From positions 1-48,803 of the forward strand of contig JAFGEP010000042.1 in NCBI GenBank assembly GCA_016931535.1: a stretch of DNA of 48,803 bases. Reading direction: 5' to 3'. The notes under the pieces were generated by a model. That model did no database searches. It was not told where the DNA came from and saw nothing but the letters and a program-made list of their open reading frames with translations. This stretch comes from Bradymonadales bacterium (lineage in GTDB: Bacteria; Myxococcota_A; Bradymonadia; JAFGEP01). Positions within the stretch are counted from its first letter, which is position 1; each line of letters opens with the position of its first letter. The translations under genes and the position numbers were made by a program. Positions 35,179 to 43,748 of this stretch are shown piece by piece.

Positions 35179-37401
35179 CTATGCTCGCCCAACCCGCACG
35201 TCGATGCGCCCCTCACCCTGTCCGGTCACCGTGCCGATCACGGCTGCGGTCAGATGGGCCTGGACCAGGTTCGCCACCACCTGCTCCACTTGAGCAGGGT
35301 CCACCGCCGCCAGCAGCCCGCCGGAGGTCTGGGCGTCGGCCAGGATCACCCGGAACGGCTCGTCGATCGCCTGGTCGAAGGTGGTCCAGCTCCTGGCGTG
35401 GGCCAGGTTGGACCGCGTTCCGCCAGGGACCTCTCCCATGGCGACCAGGCGACGGGTTCCTTCGATGATCGGCACGGCGTCCAGCCACAGCTCGGCGTTC
35501 ACGCCGGAGCCGGCCAGCATCTCGTGGAGGTGGCCCAACAACCCAAAGCCGGTCACATCGGTGACCGCGTGAGGTTCAGCCGGCCTGAGGATCTCCGCCG
35601 CAGGGCGGTTGAGCTGACGCATGCCCCCCTGGACCACCTGCCAACCCGCCTCCTCGGCGACACCGTGCTTGGCGGCCGTGGCCCACAAGCCGGTGCCCAG
35701 AGGCTTGGTGAGCAGGAGCAGATCGCCCGGACGAGCGCCGATGTTGCGCCACAAGCGCGCCTCGTCCACCACACCGGTGACCACCAGGCCGTACTTGGGC
35801 TCGTTGTCGTCGATGCTGTGCCCCCCCAGGATCGGGATGCCGGCTTCTTCTGCCACCTCGTTGGCCCCGGCCAGGATCTCCTCGAGGACCGAGACCGGCA
35901 GCGTCATCACGGGGAATCCCACGATGTTGAGCGCGAAGAGCGGCTCGGCACCCATGGCGTACACGTCGGACAGCGCGTTGGCCGCCGCGATGGCCCCGAA
36001 CAGGCGGGGGGAGTCCACCACCGGCGCGAAGAAGTCCAGCGTCTGCACGAGAAGCCGCCCATCGCCCAGCCGCCAGGCGCAGGCATCGTCGGCGGTCTCT
36101 GTCCCCACCACCACCTCTTGCCGGGTGATCCGAGGAATAGCCTTCAAGACCTCCTCCAACACCTGGGGCTGCAGCTTGCAGGCACAGCCCAGCCCGTGGC
36201 TGAACTGGGTGAGCCGGATGGCGGCGCCGGTCGATACTGGCGACACCAAGGGGTGATCTCCCGCAAGCTCCCGGACGACATCGAGAATCCGCCGAGCGCC
36301 CTCCTCCACCTCAGCCTCGGTCGTGAAGCGGCCGACCGAGAGGCGAACCGTGGACATGGAGGTTGCCGGGTCGACCCCCATGGCGGTCAGGACGTGAGAG
36401 GGATCCACCGAGTCGGCATGGCAAGCGGCGCCGGCGGAGGCGCCCAGCTCATCGCCCAGGCGGGTGAGGAGAAGACCTGCGTCCAGCCCGGGAAAAGCGA
36501 TGCTCAGGGTGTTGGGGAGCCGCCTTTCCGGGTGCCCATGGTGCACCAGCCCGACAAAGCCGTCATCTAACAGACGCGACAGGCGGTCTCTCAGCGTGCG
36601 GAGCCGCGCGGCCTCCTTCTCGACATCGGCGTGGACCAGGGCGCAAGCCGCCCCCAGGCCGACCTGCTCCAGGATGTTCTCCGTGCCGGCCCTCATCCCT
36701 CTTTCGTGGCCGGCACCGCGCATCAGAGGTTGAATCGGCGTCCCTCTCTTGACGTACAGGGCGCCGATGCCCTTGGGCGCATAGAGCTTGTGTCCGGCAA
36801 CGCTGAGCAGGTCCACACCCAGCTCCGTCATGTCCACCGGAATCTTGCCGATGGCCTGTGCCGCATCGGTGTGCACGAGCACGCCTCGTTCCTGGCAAAT
36901 TCGCGCGATCTCGCGGATGGGCTCGATGGTGCCCACCTCGTTGTTGGCCAGCATCACGGTGACGAGCACCGTATCGGGCCTCAGCGCGCGTTGGACGTCC
37001 GCGGGATCTACCAGGCCGGTCGCATCGACTCCAAGGATGGTCAGGCGGATCTGCCCTTCGGACTGAAGCGCCTTGACCACCTCCAGGATCGCGGGGTGCT
37101 CGATGGCAGAGGTGATCACATGGCCCCCGCCCAGTGCGGCCACCACCCCCCGAATGGCCAGGTTGTTCGACTCGGTGCCGCCAGAGGTGAAGATGATCTC
37201 CTCCGCCTCGGCGCCCAGGCAGGCGGCCACCTGGCTTCGAGCTGATTCCACCGCTTTTTTCGCCTCACGTCCCATTCGATGCGTGGAGGAAGGGTTGCCA
37301 AAGAAACCGGTGAGATAGGGACGCATGGCCTGAGCCACCCGGGGATCGACCGGTGTGGTGGCGTTGTAGTCGAGGTAGATGAAGTCCTGTGTTGTATTCA
37401 C
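35179..37401 (-). CDS. selD: Fusion of NifS/CsdB-type cysteine desulfurase and selenophosphate synthetase
   Basis: This 740-residue protein combines two steps of selenium activation. Residues 1-385 are a PLP desulfurase with His102 (SAIEHP), the PLP lysine Lys205 in VAGHKLYAPKG and the nucleophile Cys327 in GASAGAACHADS. Residues 393-740 are SelD, starting with LTQFSHGLGCACKLQP, where Cys406 (a Cys-type, not Sec-type, SelD) and Lys409 occupy the catalytic positions. ILGGHSIDDNEPKYG and VTDVTGFGLLGHLHE follow. The desulfurase could pass selenium from selenocysteine directly to SelD. The GTG at 37401 has GAGGAG upstream and aligns with normal NifS starts. No selA or selB is in the window. Confidence 0.97.
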   Translation of the reverse strand: MNTTQDFIYLDYNATTPVDPRVAQAMRPYLTGFFGNPSSTHRMGREAKKAVESARSQVAACLGAEAEEIIFTSGGTESNNLAIRGVVAALGGGHVITSAIEHPAILEVVKALQSEGQIRLTILGVDATGLVDPADVQRALRPDTVLVTVMLANNEVGTIEPIREIARICQERGVLVHTDAAQAIGKIPVDMTELGVDLLSVAGHKLYAPKGIGALYVKRGTPIQPLMRGAGHERGMRAGTENILEQVGLGAACALVHADVEKEAARLRTLRDRLSRLLDDGFVGLVHHGHPERRLPNTLSIAFPGLDAGLLLTRLGDELGASAGAACHADSVDPSHVLTAMGVDPATSMSTVRLSVGRFTTEAEVEEGARRILDVVRELAGDHPLVSPVSTGAAIRLTQFSHGLGCACKLQPQVLEEVLKAIPRITRQEVVVGTETADDACAWRLGDGRLLVQTLDFFAPVVDSPRLFGAIAAANALSDVYAMGAEPLFALNIVGFPVMTLPVSVLEEILAGANEVAEEAGIPILGGHSIDDNEPKYGLVVTGVVDEARLWRNIGARPGDLLLLTKPLGTGLWATAAKHGVAEEAGWQVVQGGMRQLNRPAAEILRPAEPHAVTDVTGFGLLGHLHEMLAGSGVNAELWLDAVPIIEGTRRLVAMGEVPGGTRSNLAHARSWTTFDQAIDEPFRVILADAQTSGGLLAAVDPAQVEQVVANLVQAHLTAAVIGTVTGQGEGRIDVRVGRA

Positions 37402-37813
37402 CCTGCTCTCCTCTTGCCGGCCCCGGCAGGCAGCCGGCGCAACGGAGCGGCGTTGCCGATCGGTCTTCCTGACACCCGATGCGATCCAAGAGCTGCTCTG
37501 CGAATCTCCTTGCCTCTGTCCCCCAGAGGGACTCCTGGTGCCCGATGCCTTGCGGCAGTATGCTGTCGGTTGAGACAACCTGTCCAGACTACCTGGAGGG
37601 AACCCGGCCGTGGCATCGCACTGTGGTGCAGATCGCGATCGACCCGAGAATGGTCGGGCCGAGTGAGGCCACATCGTAGCAAGTAGCGGGTAAAGCAGGT
37701 GGCCAGACCAGCATTCTGTTCTGAGACACTGCGGCTCTTTCGGGCGCTGTTTCTCGGAGAGGAAAACCCGATGGTACAACCCGCATCCCCGCACCGTCAC
37801 CAGGGAAGGAGGT

Positions 37814-38470
37814 ATGGCAAAGAGCACCCCTTTTGATCTCCATTGCGAACGGTACGAACGGTGGTTCGAGGAGCACCGGGCGGCCTACATCTCGGAGCTG
37901 CTCGTCCTGCGGGCATTCGTCCCCTCCCAAGGTCGTGGGATCGAGATCGGGGTCGGCACCGGGCGGTTTGCTGGACCACTCGGAGTCGCGGTAGGGCTCG
38001 ACCCCTCGGAGGCGATGCTCGAGCGTGCGGCCATTCGCGGCATCGAGACGGTGAAAGGGATCGCCGAAGCGCTGCCGTTTGCCGAGGGCTCCTTCGACCA
38101 TGCGCTGCTCGTCACGACCATCTGCTTCGTCGATTCGCCCAGAAAAAGTTTGGCCGAGGCCCATCGCGTGCTCCGGCCAAACGGTAAGCTGGTGATCGGT
38201 TTCGTCGATCGGCTCAGCGAGATCGGCCAGGGCTACCTCGCGCATCAGCCGGAGAGCGTGTTCTATCGAGAAGCCGTCTTCTACTCGGCAGCCGAGGTGG
38301 GAGAGCTGCTACATGCAGGGGGCTTTGCCGTTTGCGCGTGGGGACAGACGCTATTTCGTCCGCTCGCCGAGATCGTAGAGATCGAGCCGATGCGTCGCGG
38401 TACCGGAAAGGGGGCCTTCGTGGCGGTCCTGGCCGAACGGATCGAAAGGCCTACCTCTTGCCCAGGATGA
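37814..38470 (+). CDS. Class I SAM-dependent methyltransferase (Methyltransf_11 type)
   Basis: The 218-residue cytosolic enzyme has SAM motif GIEIGVGTGRFAGPL (about 42-56), the acidic loop GLDPSEAMLERA, motif IV GSFDHALLVTTICFVDSP, and HRVLRPNGKLVIGFVD. The acceptor substrate is not readable. AAGGAGG lies immediately upstream of the ATG. It is divergent from the nifS-selD fusion. The 412-bp gap between them (37402-37813) has a small palindrome GGTTG-aga-CAACC at 37568-37580 but no convincing promoter. Its 3' end overlaps the end of the convergent gene by 20 bp. Confidence 0.9.
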   Translation: MAKSTPFDLHCERYERWFEEHRAAYISELLVLRAFVPSQGRGIEIGVGTGRFAGPLGVAVGLDPSEAMLERAAIRGIETVKGIAEALPFAEGSFDHALLVTTICFVDSPRKSLAEAHRVLRPNGKLVIGFVDRLSEIGQGYLAHQPESVFYREAVFYSAAEVGELLHAGGFAVCAWGQTLFRPLAEIVEIEPMRRGTGKGAFVAVLAERIERPTSCPG

Positions 38471-38915
38471 CCACGTAGTTCTTGCCGTATACCTTGGCGC
38501 ATTTCGGGCAGGTCGTGTACCACATGTATTGTTTTTCGATCTGGGCCGATTGGCTGCGAGCGTACTCGGCAAAGTCGTCGCACCACTTTGCGGTTTCGCG
38601 AAATGGGCCCTCGTACACTTTCGAGAGGAACTGTCCGCTGATGGTGTGCATCTCCGTGTCGGGGATGTCCCTGTCCACCGCGAGATACACATCCATGTTC
38701 CACTTGGAGGTATGGTCGGAAAGGCAAACATAGTCCGGGCACTCGGCAGAGGCGGCCTGGACCTTCTGCATCATGCGTTTCATCGTCCGGCCAAACCCGA
38801 TGGGCATGTAGAACAAGCAGAACACCTTGTCTTTCAAGAACTTCTTGTTCTCCCAGGTGATCGTCTTCTCGTCCCATGGCTCGGGCTGGAATGGAGGGCA
38901 ACAACCAGTTTCCAT
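38451..38915 (-). CDS. Conserved small protein with CCP and CPxC motifs, function unknown
   Basis: The 154-residue soluble protein begins METGCCPPFQPEPWDEK, continues with a helical middle (GFGRTMKRMMQKVQAA) and ends TTCPKCAKVYGKNYVVIL. The pattern of an N-terminal GCCP, a central LSDHTSKW and a C-terminal TTCPKCAKxYGKNY recalls a widespread bacterial family that is usually annotated only as hydrolase or hypothetical. The two Cys motifs could bind zinc. The start is well supported by AGGAGG. It overlaps the convergent methyltransferase gene by 20 bp. Confidence 0.82.
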   Translation of the reverse strand: METGCCPPFQPEPWDEKTITWENKKFLKDKVFCLFYMPIGFGRTMKRMMQKVQAASAECPDYVCLSDHTSKWNMDVYLAVDRDIPDTEMHTISGQFLSKVYEGPFRETAKWCDDFAEYARSQSAQIEKQYMWYTTCPKCAKVYGKNYVVILGKR

Positions 38916-39724
38916 CTTGAAACCTCCTGGAAAGCTTCCCGCTGATTCGGTTTCGTCTTTTCTACCACCTCTGCTTTCACCCCGCAAACCCGATCTTCCA
39001 AGAGGGATCCCTGCCATTTTCGGTCCCGGCAACAGAGAAAGCGACCACCAGATCAACAGTGGTCCGGACTGTCATCACCCTGCGCCGGCTGGCAGCCGAA
39101 ACACGAGCGGGTGCTCTTCGTCCCGGCCAACCCAACCGATAAGTGGCACCGCCAGGTGGACAGGCTGTCAAACCGCGATGGGGTCTGGTGACCCCACTTT
39201 TGACGGACAGGATGGGGAATACTGGCAACAGGAATTGCCATCATTCCTCGGTCAGCCGACCATGCGAATCGCGTAACACCCCAACATAGCTACAGAAAAC
39301 GGATATTCTTGCGGGTGCCGCATCTTGGCACATCTCGTGCCGGTGAAGTTGGCCGATTGGTTGCCGATCTGCGCCCTTTCCCTACCGGGGTGCCAGTTTA
39401 CCGGGTGTTTCGCCGGTTCGAAGAGGGCTGGTTGGTGTTTGGACCACTGGGAGCGATGTTCTTTCAAACGGCGGGAGATAGTTAAATGACGATCAAGACG
39501 AGAATCAGGGCCGGTCTGGGGATCTTCGACGGCGACAGCGGGAAGGATTCGCCTCCGGTCGTGGGCAAGTAGCTCCATTCACGTCCTGTCCGTTCCGTCC
39601 TCTATAAAAAGCTCGTGCGACGTCTGGGTCCCCTCGTCCTATCGAGGACTCCTATCTCTTTCGAACACCGAGTTCCCGAGGATCGACCACTTATCATCGA
39701 GCTGGACCAGGTGAGGTTGATCAC
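38916..39724. other. 809-bp stretch without a supported gene
   Basis: No frame in this gap has a ribosome binding site, family motif or plausible composition. The only structure noted is the REP-like hairpin at 39179-39196. The part from 39290 to 39480 is slightly protein-like on the minus strand but contains no motif, and could be a decayed gene. Confidence 0.5.
39179..39196. repeat. REP-like hairpin TGGGGTC-tggt-GACCCCA
   Basis: A perfect 7-bp stem with a 4-nt loop (TGGGGTC at 39179-39185, GACCCCA at 39190-39196). The stem sequence resembles the GACCCCT core of the other repeats in the window and the REP sequences associated with REP-associated tyrosine transposases. Only one copy is present here. 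Confidence 0.4.
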
Positions 39725-40459
39725 ATGACCGAGCAACGAGCGATCTACTGGTCGCAGCCTGAGCAATACGATGAGCTCGTTCGTCACGAAGATCGGGAGG
39801 GGAACCTGCTGGAGGCCATCCGGGCGATCACCTCGCTCGAGGGCGCGGATGTCGTCGAGTTCGGGGCGGGGACCGGGCGGCTGACCATGCTGCTGGCGCC
39901 CAGGGTGCGTTCGATCCGGGCCTTCGACATCGCCGCTCCCATGGTGGAGGTGGCGCGTCGCAACCTCGCTCGCCTCGGGACCGGCGACTGGGAGGTCGGC
40001 GTTGCCGACAACGCACACCTGCCCGTACCGAGTTGTTCCGCAGATATCGCCATAGCCGGCTGGACCTACGGGCACCAGACCGTCTGGCATCCGACCAGCT
40101 GGCGGACACCGATCGAAGGGGCCATCCAGGAGATGTTCCGTGTGCTTTGCCCTGGTGGCACGGCCATCGTGATCGAGACCCTTGGAACTGGCTATCCCTC
40201 ACCGTTCGTTCCTCCCGCACCCCTCGCGAGCTACTACGCGATGCTCGTCGACGAGTATCAGTTCGAGCAGAGGTGGATCCGTACAGACTACGAGTTTCCG
40301 TCGATGGAAGAGGGCAGCCGGTTGATCCGGTTCTTTTTCGGCGACGAGCAGGCGGAGCGGTTCGCTGCAGGCGGCAGCAGCATCCTCGCCGAGTGCACCG
40401 GGATCTGGTGGCGCAGACGGCCACCCTCACCGAAATCGACAGGGGGTCTCACCCGATGA
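39725..40459 (+). CDS. Class I SAM-dependent methyltransferase
   Basis: The 244-residue enzyme has SAM motif VVEFGAGTGRLTMLLA (about 43-58), the acidic residue in IRAFDIAAPMVEVARRN, motif IV ADIAIAGWTYGHQTVW and a motif VI-like FRVLCPGGTAIVIETLGTG. It resembles UbiE/Methyltransf_11 enzymes. The aromatic-rich C-terminal half (WIRTDYEFPSMEE, GIWWRRR) probably forms the substrate pocket, but the acceptor is unknown. AGGTGAGG lies upstream of the ATG. It stands alone, with no operon partner. Confidence 0.9.
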   Translation: MTEQRAIYWSQPEQYDELVRHEDREGNLLEAIRAITSLEGADVVEFGAGTGRLTMLLAPRVRSIRAFDIAAPMVEVARRNLARLGTGDWEVGVADNAHLPVPSCSADIAIAGWTYGHQTVWHPTSWRTPIEGAIQEMFRVLCPGGTAIVIETLGTGYPSPFVPPAPLASYYAMLVDEYQFEQRWIRTDYEFPSMEEGSRLIRFFFGDEQAERFAAGGSSILAECTGIWWRRRPPSPKSTGGLTR

Positions 40460-40551
40460 GTTTCTCGGTTTCTCAGCGCGCTCCAGAGAGCCTGGCCGTC
40501 GCTCCTCCGCTTGGATCCGCTGCAGTGGACCGGTAGTCGCGGCTGCTGGCT

Positions 40552-40570
40552 CAGGGGGGCATTCCCCCTG
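40552..40570. terminator. Hairpin between convergent genes, possible transcription end
   Basis: CAGGGGG (40552-40558) and CCCCCTG (40564-40570) form a perfect 7-bp stem with a 5-nt loop, 92 bp after the plus-strand methyltransferase gene and before the convergent lipoprotein gene. There is no T-tract, so terminator activity is only suggested by position. The rest of the 40460-40729 gap shows nothing. Confidence 0.3.
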
Positions 40571-40729
40571 CATTCGCTGTGGGTGCATCACGAGCGGGCA
40601 ACAGGTAGAATTCCGGGTGGTGAGGAGCCCAAGCTGCTCGAGCTGGATGGGCACACCGGGTAGACCATGGGCGAAGAACGGCGCCTGCCGCTCCTGTGGT
40701 GGAGAATACGCGGGATCGAGAAGGTCTGG

Positions 40730-41605
40730 TCAGAGACAGACACCCGGCAAGGAGAGGTTGCAGCCGTTCGGACACACGGCGGTCACCGACCAGGCGGTCT
40801 CTTCGCCATCGGTTTGGCACCACTCCCAGTACAGGTCGTCGCGGCATCGCCTCTCGCCATTGGTGCACGGTGGCTCGGCGACGATCGAGAGGCTGTAGGT
40901 ACCGGTGTTTGGCGCATTGGCATCGAGGTAGACGATCACCTTGTCGCCTTCCTCGAGCTCCGCGTAGACCGGGTAGATGGTGCGATCATCCGCGCAGTAC
41001 TCGGAGAAGGAAAAGCCGGTGCTCGTTCGGACATCCAATCCCACCGTGACCTCGAAGGTGGTCCCGCTACCGGTGAATCGGTACATGCCGGATGCCGGAG
41101 GTTTCCAGGTAAGACAGACATCCTGTCCGAGCCCCAGGTCATAGGCCTCGCAGATCTGCAGCTCATCGCTCTGCTCTCCTATCGATCCGGTGGCCAAAGC
41201 CTCGCCCAACGCGGATTCGAGGGCTGTGCAGCTCGTTTTGCCGACGCAAACCGACAGACTGGGCTCGCAGGCGACATCACAATCCACCAGGGGTTCCCAA
41301 CCGTTCTCGGTGCACCACTCGACGCCCATCCCGCTCTCGGTGCAGCGGAGCTCTCCGCTGGTGCAGGGTGGTACGCAGGTCGCCGGGTCCTCCACACAGA
41401 CCATCGACGAATCGGCACAGCTCTGGAGCAGCCGCCATGCGTTGCAGCCCTGGACAACAGCACACTCCTCGATGGCGGTTCCCGCTTCATTACACCTTGT
41501 GGCGCCTATACTCACGCAGTCCGTCATCGGGCACTCCGGCGTCACCTCTCCTCCGCAACCCGCTACTACAAGGACCAACCCGAGCACGAACAGCTGCCTG
41601 GTCAT
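40730..41605 (-). CDS. Cys-rich lipoprotein of unknown function
   Basis: The 291-residue protein has a lipoprotein signal (MTRQLFVLGLVLVVAGC, Cys17). Residues 20-130 contain 16 or more cysteines in irregular repeats of the type ATRCNEAGTAIEEC, LRCTESGMGVEWC. A beta-sandwich of about 110 residues follows (GMYRFTGSGTTFEVTVGLDV, YSLSIVAEPP), similar to bacterial pre-peptidase C-terminal domains. It ends with another Cys-rich repeat (ERRCRDDLYWEWCQTDG). These ERRC...WC units are frequent in secreted proteins of myxobacteria-like bacteria. Surface binding or adhesion is a guess. GAGGAGGGG precedes the ATG. Confidence 0.85.
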   Translation of the reverse strand: MTRQLFVLGLVLVVAGCGGEVTPECPMTDCVSIGATRCNEAGTAIEECAVVQGCNAWRLLQSCADSSMVCVEDPATCVPPCTSGELRCTESGMGVEWCTENGWEPLVDCDVACEPSLSVCVGKTSCTALESALGEALATGSIGEQSDELQICEAYDLGLGQDVCLTWKPPASGMYRFTGSGTTFEVTVGLDVRTSTGFSFSEYCADDRTIYPVYAELEEGDKVIVYLDANAPNTGTYSLSIVAEPPCTNGERRCRDDLYWEWCQTDGEETAWSVTAVCPNGCNLSLPGVCL

Positions 41606-41783
41606 TTTCCCCTCCTCGAAAGCCTGTTCGGTAGCTGCCGCTCAGGCCGCCAAAGGTCCCTACCCGTGTAGTTGCGATACGATCCTCACTGAGTGCAGTC
41701 CCCTTCTCACCAGCGTCTTGAGGTCGAGAGAAGAAGGAATTTAGTATACTTAAAAACAGAGCACGGGAACAGCTGACATGTTC

Positions 41784-43376
41784 CTAGAGGCAGAAGGCCG
41801 CCTGGGTCTGGCACCTGAAGTCGTTGGAGGCTGCATCCACGCATTCGAACCAGAGGGGATCGGGCATCGTGTCGGGGCACCAGAGGTCGTAGCATTCCCA
41901 CAAGGCTGCCCATTGCTCGTAAGCTTGCTCGGTGGCCCGGGAGTAGCAGTAGTCGTAACATGACGGTCTGTTCTCCGGGCAGGAGTCGAGGCAGTCCGAC
42001 AGCCCTTTGCAGTCGAGGCAGGTGGTGCTTGTCGCCGGATCGCAGAAAAAAGACCCTCCACCACTACCCAGGCAAGGCTCGGCCACCGCCTGGCACCGGC
42101 TGTCGTTGGCCGCTCCGTTGACACACTCGATCCAGCTGTCAGTGGACATCGTGTCGGGACAGTAGCGATGGAAACAGTCCCACATGGCCGCCCATTGCTC
42201 GTAGCCCTCCTCGGCGGACAACGAAAAGCAGAGGTCGTAGCAGGCCTGGTCGGCACAGGCGGACAGGCAGTTCATCAGCCCCTCGCAGTCGAGGCAGAAC
42301 AGGGCGGTCTCCGGATCGCAGAACACGAACTCGTCACCACCGCCGCCACCCAGGCAAGGCTCGGCCAGCGCCTGGCACCGGGCGGGATCGTTCAAGGCCG
42401 TGTCGACACAGCTGCTCCACTCGGAATCGCTCAAGCTCGACGGGCAGTACTCATCGACACAGTCCCACATGTCCACCCATTGCTCGTAGGCCTCTTCGGT
42501 GGCTCCGTAGTAGCAGTCATCGTAGCAACCCAGGTCATCATCAGGACAGGAGTACAGGCAGCTCGCCAGCCCAGCACAGTCCAGGCAGTCCGTAGCCAAG
42601 GCCGGATCGCAAAACACGGACCCGCTTCCACCAACCCCACACGGCTCGGCCACCGCCTGACACCGGTCGGGGTCCTGCAACGCTGCCTCGGCGCAGCTGG
42701 CCCATTCGGTGGAGCTGAGACTCGCTGGACAGTGTTGTTCCAGGCAGTCGTACATCGCCATCATCTGGAGGTAGGCCTCCTCGGAGGCGGCGGAATAACA
42801 GCTGTCGTAACAGGCCTGATCCCCGGTCGAGCAGGAGCCCACGCAGCTCAACAGCTCCCCACAATCGAGGCAGGGGGCTTCGGTCGTCGGGTCGCAGAAG
42901 ATGACCCCCTGCTCGACGCATCGACCATCATCACAGATCCAACCATCCTGGCACGTGCCACAGGAGCCGTCACAGCCGTCCCAGCCACATTCCCGATCAT
43001 CACACAACGGCAAACAACCCCCGGGGTCGTAGCAGGTACCGAACTCGGTGTTGCATTCCCGATCTGGCGGGCAAGTGCCGCAGGAGCCGTCACAACCGTC
43101 AGGGCCGCACTCGCGGCCATCACAGTCGGGAACACACGGGTCCACACCGACCGACACGCACAGAAAATCCCGGCACTCCGCCCCTTCACCGCAAATTCCA
43201 CACTGACCGTCTCCGCCGCAGCCGTCAGGACCGCACTCCCTTCCCTGGCAGTTGGCCTCCGCATCGCAATGCCGGGGCCGTTCGCTGCTGCCGCCCAGAT
43301 TGCACGCCCAGAGAGCAAGCCCGGCGACAACCAGAGCGGCCACGATCGAACAACGTAGCACCCTCAACTTTTTCAC
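41784..43376 (-). CDS. Lipoprotein with four tandem Cys-rich modules of about 90 residues
   Basis: The 530-residue protein has a lipoprotein signal ending ALWAC (Cys25). Residues 45-155 hold three short repeats of the type RECGPDGCDGSCGTC, typical of disulfide-rich secreted proteins. Residues 160-254, 255-351, 352-443 and 444-530 are four copies of one module: FCDP...CLDC..L..C...C......CYD.CY...(S/T)EEAYEQW..MWDC...YCP......W..CV..A..D..RCQA.AEPCL, separated by short Gly/Ser-rich linkers. Each module keeps about 11 cysteines. No known domain is recognised, and an extracellular disulfide-bonded helical module is likely. The GTG at 43376 has AAGGAG upstream and a promoter about 70 nt further up. 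Confidence 0.9.
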   Translation of the reverse strand: MKKLRVLRCSIVAALVVAGLALWACNLGGSSERPRHCDAEANCQGRECGPDGCGGDGQCGICGEGAECRDFLCVSVGVDPCVPDCDGRECGPDGCDGSCGTCPPDRECNTEFGTCYDPGGCLPLCDDRECGWDGCDGSCGTCQDGWICDDGRCVEQGVIFCDPTTEAPCLDCGELLSCVGSCSTGDQACYDSCYSAASEEAYLQMMAMYDCLEQHCPASLSSTEWASCAEAALQDPDRCQAVAEPCGVGGSGSVFCDPALATDCLDCAGLASCLYSCPDDDLGCYDDCYYGATEEAYEQWVDMWDCVDEYCPSSLSDSEWSSCVDTALNDPARCQALAEPCLGGGGGDEFVFCDPETALFCLDCEGLMNCLSACADQACYDLCFSLSAEEGYEQWAAMWDCFHRYCPDTMSTDSWIECVNGAANDSRCQAVAEPCLGSGGGSFFCDPATSTTCLDCKGLSDCLDSCPENRPSCYDYCYSRATEQAYEQWAALWECYDLWCPDTMPDPLWFECVDAASNDFRCQTQAAFCL

Positions 43377-43452
43377 GGGCTCTCCTTGCGGTGTTCTCTG
43401 GTGCGACCACCGAGCCTGCCAACTCGGGCAGACAACGCTCAACACATGTAAG

Positions 43453-43481
43453 ACTATAGGAATTGGGGCTTTCCACCGCAA
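43453..43481 (-). promoter_or_regulatory. Proposed promoter of the four-module lipoprotein gene
   Basis: On the minus strand TTGCGG (43481-43476) and TATAGT (43458-43453) are 17 nt apart. The -10 matches five of six consensus bases and the -35 is weak. Transcription would start near 43446, 70 nt before the GTG. The rest of the 43377-43748 gap shows no gene. Confidence 0.4.
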
Positions 43482-43748
43482 GGAAAATTACCACAGAAAT
43501 GTACTTTTCCAGTCAAAATGCCTGATGGTTTCTTCTCCACGTGCAACAGGTCGAGTCATGTTGAACGTGGCGACAGCCTCCCCTCCTCTTCACCTTGGGG
43601 TCGTGCTGTCGTTGCTCGGCTGGGAGAGGAAGCCTGCATCACTCCATTCCCGTAGACCTGGACGCGGCCTTCCTCGACGAAGATGTCCCAAATGGGTTGA
43701 TGGCGGTCTTGTCCAGCTGAGGCAGACTCTCCTCCCTCGGCTTGCCAG

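Noticed and set aside
37402..37827. Longer N-terminus for the NifS-SelD fusion
   Set aside because: The extra 142 residues have no family similarity, and the GTG at 37401 has GAGGAG and begins like other desulfurases.
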